A stretch of 37,642 nucleotides of DNA from Planctomycetota bacterium (GTDB taxonomy: Bacteria > Planctomycetota > UBA8742 > UBA2392): assembly GCA_020845475.1 (NCBI GenBank), contig JADLFN010000066.1, positions 1 to 37,642 on the forward strand. The letters run 5' to 3'. Under the pieces are notes generated by a model that was given only the letters and a program-made list of their open reading frames with translations, searched no databases and was not told the DNA's origin. Within the stretch, counting starts at the first letter, position 1. Each line of letters begins with the position of its first letter. The translations under genes were made by a program, and so were the position numbers. This document shows, one piece after another, positions 32,391 to 37,642 of this stretch.

Positions 32391-34145
32391 ATGAACGTGC
32401 TTGGAATCCATGATGGCCGTGACCCCAGCGTGGCGCTTTTGCGCGATGGCGCCTTGACGCGCATCGGCTTTGAATCGGACTTTTCCGATGAGCCCTTTGA
32501 AGTCAGCGGCTTTCCGCTCAAGGCCACGGAGCATCTGCTGGCCACAGAGCGCCTGCGCCCCGAGGCGATCGACGTGGTTTCCTTCGCGGGATTGACGCTG
32601 CCTGTGCCGCGCTCTCGGCGCGAGCTGCTGCAGCAGTTCGCCGAAGCGGGCACGTTTCGCGGCGCCACCCGCCGGCTGTGGCGCGTGGCCGTGGCGTTTG
32701 GCGAACCCGTGGTGTCGCGGCGCGATCGGCTCGCGCCCCTTGAGAAGCTCGGGTTGCGTGCGGACAAGAGCACGTTCATTGACCACCATCTGGCCCAAGC
32801 CGCGCTTGCGGCCTCAAGCATGCGCGCGCCTGATGGCCGTGTGCTTGTGCTGGTGTGCGAAGGCAGCGGCGACTCCATGTGCGCAAGTGTGCACGTTTCA
32901 CGCGGGGGCCGGCTCGATCGCGTGGCCACGATTCCCTCGGACAACAGCCTGGGCAACTTCCTTGAGACCATGACCTACCTGCTGGGTATGGTGCCCGAGC
33001 GCGACGAGCCGCTGCTCATGGAACTGGGCGGGCTGGCGCAAGGCCCGCAGGTGCCCAAGGTGCACAAGCGCCTTTCCATCCTGTTTGAATTCGACCCGCT
33101 GCTGCCGCTCAACTGGCGCCGCACCGGAAACCTGCCCGACACCGGCAACAGTGTGGAGTTCATGCGCAACCATTTGCGCCGGCGCCGCTTTGACCACATC
33201 GCCGGCGCCACGCGCCAGTTTCTCGAGGAATTCCTTTCCCAGTGGATTGATCGCTGCGCGCTCAAGACAGCGTGCGACCACGTGGCGCTTTCCGGCAGCG
33301 TGTTTGGTCTGCGCCCGCTCTATCCGGCACTCACGGCCAGCCCGCACGTCGCCAAGCTTGCCGTCAGCCCTCTGCCCGGCGACGCTGGCAATGCCGCCGG
33401 CGCGGCGATTATGGCCGTTGCGGAAAAATATGGCGTCGAGCACGTTCTGCCCCTGGGCCAGCCATGGCTGGGTACGGACGCCGGCGAGTCCGAATGTGCC
33501 GAATTCGCGCGCGCCCAGGAGCTGGACGGCAGTTGCTGGGTCGAGCGCCCCGAAGACGCCGAGACGCGCACCGCAGAACTGCTTGCGGGCGGCGCGCTGA
33601 TGGGGCGCATCCGCGGCCGCGTCGATCTTGCGCGCGGCGGCTTTGGCAACCGCTCGCTTCTGGGACGCGGCGACCTGCCCGAGATTCGCCGCGCGGCCGT
33701 GCAACTGCTTCGCCCCGATGTGTTCTGGCTTGAAGTGCCCACCATTGTGCTCGATACCGAACTCGAAGCCATCTTTGAAGACGCCGACAAAGTTCCGCGC
33801 GGCACACTTGGCGAATATTGGCTGCGCCCCCGGCGCGGCATGGGTTACCTTGCACAAAGTGCCGTGCCCGTGCAGGTCACAGTCGAGGCCGCCGATCCGG
33901 CCATGGCCGCTGTGATCAAGGCCTTTCGCAAGGCCAGTGGCCGCACGCCGCTGATCTGCGCGCCCTGGATCACGCGTCGCGGCACATTGATTCGAACTTT
34001 GAACGACGCCAAGGATGCATGGCGCGACCAAAACCTCGACGGCGTCGTGGCCGGGCCCTATGTGGTGTTGAGAAAAAGCGTTGGAGAAGGCGGCAAACCC
34101 AAGGCCGCGGAACTGGCAAGGCGGCCGTTCTTTGGCGGCCTGTAG
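32391..34145 (+). CDS. NodU/CmcH-type carbamoyltransferase, divergent
   Basis: 584 residues with the two-part architecture of the family: a Kae1-like N-terminal domain and a YrdC-like C-terminal domain. Family-like parts: VLGIHDGRDPSVALLRDG (about 3-20), DHHLAQAALA (131-140), LPGDAGNAAGAAI (about 336-348), and FGNRSLLG (about 420-427). Differences: the N-terminal His of YHD is Arg10; the metal motif HHxxH is HHLAQ (Gln136); the NTSFN segment reads CAPWI. It probably lacks normal O-carbamoyl transfer or uses a different substrate. The ATG at 32391 gives the family start; the TTG at 32364 is not used. No sugar or antibiotic genes are near. Confidence 0.82.
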   Translation: MNVLGIHDGRDPSVALLRDGALTRIGFESDFSDEPFEVSGFPLKATEHLLATERLRPEAIDVVSFAGLTLPVPRSRRELLQQFAEAGTFRGATRRLWRVAVAFGEPVVSRRDRLAPLEKLGLRADKSTFIDHHLAQAALAASSMRAPDGRVLVLVCEGSGDSMCASVHVSRGGRLDRVATIPSDNSLGNFLETMTYLLGMVPERDEPLLMELGGLAQGPQVPKVHKRLSILFEFDPLLPLNWRRTGNLPDTGNSVEFMRNHLRRRRFDHIAGATRQFLEEFLSQWIDRCALKTACDHVALSGSVFGLRPLYPALTASPHVAKLAVSPLPGDAGNAAGAAIMAVAEKYGVEHVLPLGQPWLGTDAGESECAEFARAQELDGSCWVERPEDAETRTAELLAGGALMGRIRGRVDLARGGFGNRSLLGRGDLPEIRRAAVQLLRPDVFWLEVPTIVLDTELEAIFEDADKVPRGTLGEYWLRPRRGMGYLAQSAVPVQVTVEAADPAMAAVIKAFRKASGRTPLICAPWITRRGTLIRTLNDAKDAWRDQNLDGVVAGPYVVLRKSVGEGGKPKAAELARRPFFGGL

Positions 34146-34150
34146 CCGCG

Positions 34151-35977
34151 TCAAACTCCGCGTTCAATCAGCCGTCGAAGATCAGTGCGGAACATCAGGG
34201 CAAAGCGCTGCTTGGCGCGCAAGAAGGGCTTGGTGTCGTAGAACGCGGGCATGGCATCCATCAACGCGTGGGCCTTGTCATCGGTGTAAGGGAAATAGCC
34301 CACGCGACCGATTTCACCGTAGTCGTTTTCGACAATCTGGCGCACGCGCAGCATATGCTGTGGGCCGCAGTGGCTGTGATTGACCAGGTTGCCGCTGGGG
34401 CCGCTGCCCATCCAGGCACTGGGGCCGATGGTCGGCTCGTTGAGCGTAATCGTGCCCACGTTCAGCGCCATGATTTCATCCCACTCGCCCTTGCGCGGTG
34501 TGCCAATCACGTTGAGAGTTGCGGCCGGCGCCGCCCCCACCATCCGCCGCAATTCATAGGCCACGTCTTCGGCGCGATACAGCACGCAGATTGGCGCCAG
34601 AGCCTGCTCCTTTGAAAGGCGCGCATGGAGCGGCAGACCCTCGACAATCGCGGGCCGCCACAGAATCCACTTGCCGGGATTCTCGCCCGCGGGGTGCGTT
34701 ACGCGCCCGCCCTGCGCGATCGCATCGACCAGCATTTCCTTGACGCGCTTGTCATCGAGCGTGTTGCGGATATCCGCGAGCTGCGCGTGGTGGCTGTTCA
34801 TCGTGCGCACGGCATCCACGAACGCCACCCGGAACTCATCGTAGATGCGCGAGGCCACCACAATTCGCTCCGTCGATCCGCCCGTGATGCCGCCGCCGGC
34901 AAACGTGGTCCAGCACGCGGCGCGCGCGGCTTCGGCGGGGTCGGCCGTTTCCAGCACTGCGAGAATGTCCTTGGTTGAAACTCCCAGGCTGAACTCAATG
35001 CCGCGCATTACGCACAACTGCGCCAGCATCGCGGCGTGGTCGGCGTAGCCGCGATAGAAGAACTTGTCCGGGCGCCGGTCGATGAACGCCTGCATCAGGC
35101 GCGGCCCGCCGGTCACGATGCGCACGAGGCCCTTGGGCAGCCTGGCGCGCTCAAAGATGCGCTCCATGATCTCAGCGATGCGCGGGCGCTCTTCATCGCA
35201 AACGATGATCGCGGCGTTGCCCGTGGCTATGGCGTCGATGGCCAGGTTCATGCATTGGCCAAACACAGGGCCAAAGGCGACACCGGCCACAATCACGCCA
35301 TGCGGCTGAGGCGACAGCCGCATGGAAACATCGGGATAAAGCGGATTAGAAAGTTCGGCGTTGCGCTCCACCATCAGCGGCGGCGCGGTGATGGGCAGTG
35401 AACGCAACTGCTCCAGCACGGGCATGTATTCGCCCGCAAGCAACTCCACCATGGGCCGGCCCGAGAGCGTAGCAAGCGCGGGCGCGTGATCGTTGCGCTG
35501 ATCGACAAGCTCCTGCCGCAGCGCATCCAGGTAGGGCACCCGCTGCTCAAAGCGCAACGCCCGCCACGCGGGCTGTGCCCCGCGCGCGGCATCCATGGCA
35601 TCACGCACCGTCTGGCCGGCGGTGTCATCGACGGGCAATTCGTAAACCGTTGCGGAGGACTTCGTCGGGGCGCTGGGCGCAGGCGGCGGCACGTATTCCG
35701 TGGGCGCGCTGTGCACGGCTTCGATGGTTTCAACCGGTTCATCGCCGGAGATGCTGCGCGCCGCCGCTGCCGCGCGCTCGCGCCACTCTTCCTTGAGCAT
35801 GGGCACTTCGCGCGTAGCCGCGTCGTCGGCCTGGAGGTTCTCGGCGGTTTTCTGGCGGCCCGATTCGCGCAGCCTGGTCTCGCGCGCCTTGATGGCGTCG
35901 CGCGACAGACCTTCGGGCAACGTGGGCGGGATATCCGCCGGCGTTTCGCGGTCAGCACGATCGGTGGTCTCAGGCAT
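34151..35977 (-). CDS. Aldehyde-dehydrogenase-fold protein without catalytic residues
   Basis: 608 residues: a disordered, charged N terminus (about 1-110), then an ALDH-like fold. Family-like segments: QPHGVIVAGVAFGP (about 224-237), LPKGLVRIVTGG (about 280-291), FYRGYADHAAMLAQ (about 307-320), STERIVVASRIYDEF (about 368-382), and the C-terminal LNVGTITLNEPTIGPSAWMG. The PWNFP and KPSE sites read GVAFGP and CDEE. The general-base Glu of ELGG is Ser330, and the nucleophilic Cys is Gly366 in GGGITGGSTER. It is therefore probably not a dehydrogenase. Its stop lies 5 bp from the convergent carbamoyltransferase stop. Confidence 0.85.
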   Translation of the reverse strand: MPETTDRADRETPADIPPTLPEGLSRDAIKARETRLRESGRQKTAENLQADDAATREVPMLKEEWRERAAAAARSISGDEPVETIEAVHSAPTEYVPPPAPSAPTKSSATVYELPVDDTAGQTVRDAMDAARGAQPAWRALRFEQRVPYLDALRQELVDQRNDHAPALATLSGRPMVELLAGEYMPVLEQLRSLPITAPPLMVERNAELSNPLYPDVSMRLSPQPHGVIVAGVAFGPVFGQCMNLAIDAIATGNAAIIVCDEERPRIAEIMERIFERARLPKGLVRIVTGGPRLMQAFIDRRPDKFFYRGYADHAAMLAQLCVMRGIEFSLGVSTKDILAVLETADPAEAARAACWTTFAGGGITGGSTERIVVASRIYDEFRVAFVDAVRTMNSHHAQLADIRNTLDDKRVKEMLVDAIAQGGRVTHPAGENPGKWILWRPAIVEGLPLHARLSKEQALAPICVLYRAEDVAYELRRMVGAAPAATLNVIGTPRKGEWDEIMALNVGTITLNEPTIGPSAWMGSGPSGNLVNHSHCGPQHMLRVRQIVENDYGEIGRVGYFPYTDDKAHALMDAMPAFYDTKPFLRAKQRFALMFRTDLRRLIERGV

Positions 35978-36032
35978 GTGTTCCCATTTTGCCCTTGGTC
36001 AGTCCGGTTATCCATAGTTGTGCGGACATTGC

Positions 36033-36038
36033 TACGTT
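36033..36038 (+). promoter_or_regulatory. -10-like box before the methyltransferase gene
   Basis: TACGTT (TANNNT) ends six bases before the ATG at 36045. No Shine-Dalgarno and no good -35 are seen. Confidence 0.3.
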
Positions 36039-36044
36039 GTGCCC

Positions 36045-36770
36045 ATGCGCAACGACCCAAGCGGCGGCTGGAACGGCTCGGCGGAAGCGTGGATTCGCTT
36101 CGTCGATGCCGGCGATCCCAACCGCACTCATTTGCTTGACCCGGTCATGCTCAAGCTCTGTGGCGAGGTCAAAGGCCAGCGCGTGCTTGATGTCGGCTGC
36201 GGCGAGGGCCGATTCTGCCGCATGCTTGCTGAGCGCGGCGCGCAGGTCACGGGCCTCGAGCCCACGCCGCGCCTGCTGGAGGAAGCGCGCAAGCGCCACC
36301 CGCAGGGCCGCTACGAAAGCGGCGATGCAGCCAAGCTCCCATTTGGCGACGCGAGCTTTGATCTCGTCGTGAGCTATGTGGCGCTCGTGGACATCGCCGA
36401 CTACCGCACAGCCATTCGCGAGAAGGCCCGCGTGCTCAAGGCGGGAGGGCGCGTGGTGCTGGCCAATCTCCAGCCCTTTGCCACGACGTCCCCCACCGGA
36501 TGGCATCGCGACAAGAAGGGCCAGAAAATGCACTTTCCCGTCGATCGCTATCCCGACGAATACCCCAACATCGCGCGCTGGAAGGGCATCGAGATTCAGC
36601 AGTACCATCGTCCCATGGCGCACATCATGCGCGCGTTTTTTGATGCCGGTTTCAACCTGCGCGAGTTTCTGGAGCCCCTTCCCACGCCGCAGGCGCTCAA
36701 GGAGCGGCCCGACATGGCCGACAACCTGCGCGTGCCGATTTTCGTGGTCATGGACTGGCGAAAGCCGTGA
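36045..36770 (+). CDS. Class I SAM-dependent methyltransferase
   Basis: 241 residues with the Rossmann-like methyltransferase core: motif I VLDVGCGEGRFCRMLAERG (about 47-65), the acidic residue after strand 2 (VTGLEPTP), SGDAAKLPFGDASFDLVVSYVALVDI (about 98-123), and LKAGGRVVLANLQP (about 136-150). It resembles the UbiE/Methyltransf_11 type. The substrate is unknown. The ATG at 36045 gives MRNDPSGG; the TTG at 36018 is less likely. Divergent from the ALDH-like gene across 67 bp. Confidence 0.9.
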   Translation: MRNDPSGGWNGSAEAWIRFVDAGDPNRTHLLDPVMLKLCGEVKGQRVLDVGCGEGRFCRMLAERGAQVTGLEPTPRLLEEARKRHPQGRYESGDAAKLPFGDASFDLVVSYVALVDIADYRTAIREKARVLKAGGRVVLANLQPFATTSPTGWHRDKKGQKMHFPVDRYPDEYPNIARWKGIEIQQYHRPMAHIMRAFFDAGFNLREFLEPLPTPQALKERPDMADNLRVPIFVVMDWRKP

Positions 36771-36773
36771 TGG

Positions 36774-36862
36774 GTCGGCGGTAACCGGTCGGCATTAGTC
36801 GGTTACGCCATCCGCATTGGCATTACGCAGACGAACGACTACCGAAGACCGACGACCGACTG
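36774..36862. repeat. Imperfect inverted repeat between two genes
   Basis: GTCGG-rich sequence at about 36775-36806 (GGTCGGCATTAGTCGG) and its CCGAC-rich counterpart at about 36827-36861 (CGACTACCGAAGACCGACG) form an imperfect inverted repeat of about 90 bp. It looks like a degenerate palindromic repeat and would fold into a stem in the transcript. Confidence 0.4.
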
Positions 36863-36863
36863 C

Positions 36864-36869
36864 TACAAT
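36864..36869 (+). promoter_or_regulatory. -10 box before the sulfite-oxidase-like gene
   Basis: TACAAT ends six bases before the ATG at 36876. No Shine-Dalgarno is present, so a leaderless mRNA is likely. Confidence 0.45.
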
Positions 36870-36875
36870 TCACCC

Positions 36876-37529
36876 ATGACTCAGCCCAACGAAAAGCTCA
36901 TCGACGCCAAGCAGAAGCTCGCCGAGCAACGCTCCGCAAAGGGCATTGGCACCGGTCACGAATCCGCGCCGAAGAAAGATCGCCTCCCGCCCGGACAGCG
37001 CCTTGCCAGCGGCTTTCCCGTGCTCGATCTCGGCATCCAGCCTGAGATCACCACGACCGATTGGAGCCTCGAGATCACCGGCGCAGCCGAAAAACGCACG
37101 TTCAAATGGGATGACTTCCTGAAGCTGCCGCAAACCAAGCTCACGACGGACTTCCACTGCGTTACTACCTGGTCGATCTACGACGCCAAAGTTGAGGGCG
37201 TGCTCTGGCGCGATTTTCTTGCGGCCGTGAAACCCGATGCCGCCGCCACGCATGTCATGTTTCACAGTTACGACGGCTACTCCACAAACTTGCCGCTTCA
37301 GGCTCTCAATGCAGACCCGCAGGCCATGCTCATTCACGCCTTTGGCGGACAGCCCCTTGAGCGCATCCACGGCGGCCCCGTGCGCGGCTGGGTGCCCACG
37401 CTCTACGCATGGAAGAGCGCTAAATGGGTCAAGGGCGTCGAGTTCATGCTCAAAGACAAGCGCGGCTTCTGGGAAGTGCGCGGCTACCACAACCACGGCG
37501 ACCCGTGGAAAGAAGAGGTTCCTCGCTGA
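36876..37529 (+). CDS. Sulfite-oxidase-like molybdopterin protein
   Basis: 217 residues of the oxidoreductase molybdopterin-binding (sulfite oxidase) superfamily, similar to short YuiH-type proteins. The molybdenum-ligand Cys95 is in FHCVTTWS, and RIHGGPVRGWVPTLYAWKSAKWVKGVEF (about 165-192) matches the cofactor-binding part. There is no heme domain, no twin-arginine signal and no dimerisation domain, so it is likely cytoplasmic and takes electrons from an unknown partner. The ATG of MTQPNEK is used. The substrate is not known. Confidence 0.88.
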   Translation: MTQPNEKLIDAKQKLAEQRSAKGIGTGHESAPKKDRLPPGQRLASGFPVLDLGIQPEITTTDWSLEITGAAEKRTFKWDDFLKLPQTKLTTDFHCVTTWSIYDAKVEGVLWRDFLAAVKPDAAATHVMFHSYDGYSTNLPLQALNADPQAMLIHAFGGQPLERIHGGPVRGWVPTLYAWKSAKWVKGVEFMLKDKRGFWEVRGYHNHGDPWKEEVPR

Positions 37530-37530
37530 A

Positions 37531-37642
37531 TCATATGGATTTGGTTGGGGTGAGTTGGCGGGTGAAGGGGTCGAGGAGTTTGCCCAGCGGGGCGCCGATC
37601 AGGTAGATCATGGTCATAAACGTGTTCACGTTGCGGTAGCCT
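37531..37642 (-). CDS. C-terminal end of an unidentified gene, possibly transposase
   Basis: A minus-strand frame enters from the right edge and ends with TGA at 37531-37533, two bases after the convergent gene. The visible 36 residues read GYRNVNTFMTMIYLIGAPLG and continue KLLDPFTRQLTPTKSI. The RNVNTFMTMIYL string resembles the end of some transposases (recollection only), but a membrane protein end is also possible. Confidence 0.45.
   Translation of the reverse strand, partial: GYRNVNTFMTMIYLIGAPLGKLLDPFTRQLTPTKSI

Overview
This is a GC-rich bacterial chromosome segment with short gaps and genes on both strands. It holds about 36 coding regions, one tRNA gene and several dispersed palindromic repeats. 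The gene content is mostly housekeeping: DNA ligase, PurF, NusA, IF-2, YajC/SecDF, TyrA, PdxJ and a UbiD-type decarboxylase. The phylum cannot be fixed from the sequence alone. A fused, very long SecDF, several HtrA-like secreted proteins side by side, CCA encoded in the tRNA gene and GTAGGGGCGAC-type palindromes would fit an uncultured Gram-negative lineage such as Planctomycetota. That is inference with low confidence.

Layout. 1-600: tandem 111-bp repeats carrying a palindrome, a tRNA-Ser(UGA) with a good promoter, and a palindromic repeat. 599-6396 (minus strand): a DUF433/DUF5615 toxin-antitoxin-like pair, a thiolase, four small membrane-anchored unknowns, a DUF1579 protein and ligA. 6479-8332 (plus): a UbiD-family decarboxylase whose C-terminal domain appears to be duplicated in tandem. 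8376-12137 (minus): three HtrA-like secreted proteins in a row; only the last keeps a full catalytic triad. 12411-13877 (plus): an MFS transporter. 13874-19003 (minus): a PLP enzyme, an SCP2-like protein, an FAD oxidase, purF, a PIN-domain protein, a small basic protein and a 30-residue membrane peptide joined to it by an ATGA overlap.

19181-31571 (plus): nusA behind a promoter and a terminator-like hairpin, infB, yajC, a secreted unknown, fused secDF, chorismate mutase, prephenate dehydrogenase and a coiled-coil unknown. 31604-37642: pdxJ (minus), a divergent NodU/CmcH-type carbamoyltransferase (plus), an aldehyde-dehydrogenase-fold protein without catalytic Cys and Glu (minus), a methyltransferase and a sulfite-oxidase-like molybdopterin protein (both plus), and the end of an unidentified gene (minus).

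The main themes are these. Several enzyme families have clearly lost catalytic residues while their frames stay open (two HtrA-like proteins, the ALDH-like protein, the carbamoyltransferase). Core machinery carries unusual expansions (IF-2 G domain, SecF periplasmic loop). A set of transcription units has a -10-like box 6-8 nt before the ATG and no clear Shine-Dalgarno, suggesting leaderless mRNAs. The nusA leader looks like a termination-based autoregulatory element. The operon ending in the PIN protein, basic protein and 30-residue peptide is the best candidate for an undescribed toxin-antitoxin-like arrangement.
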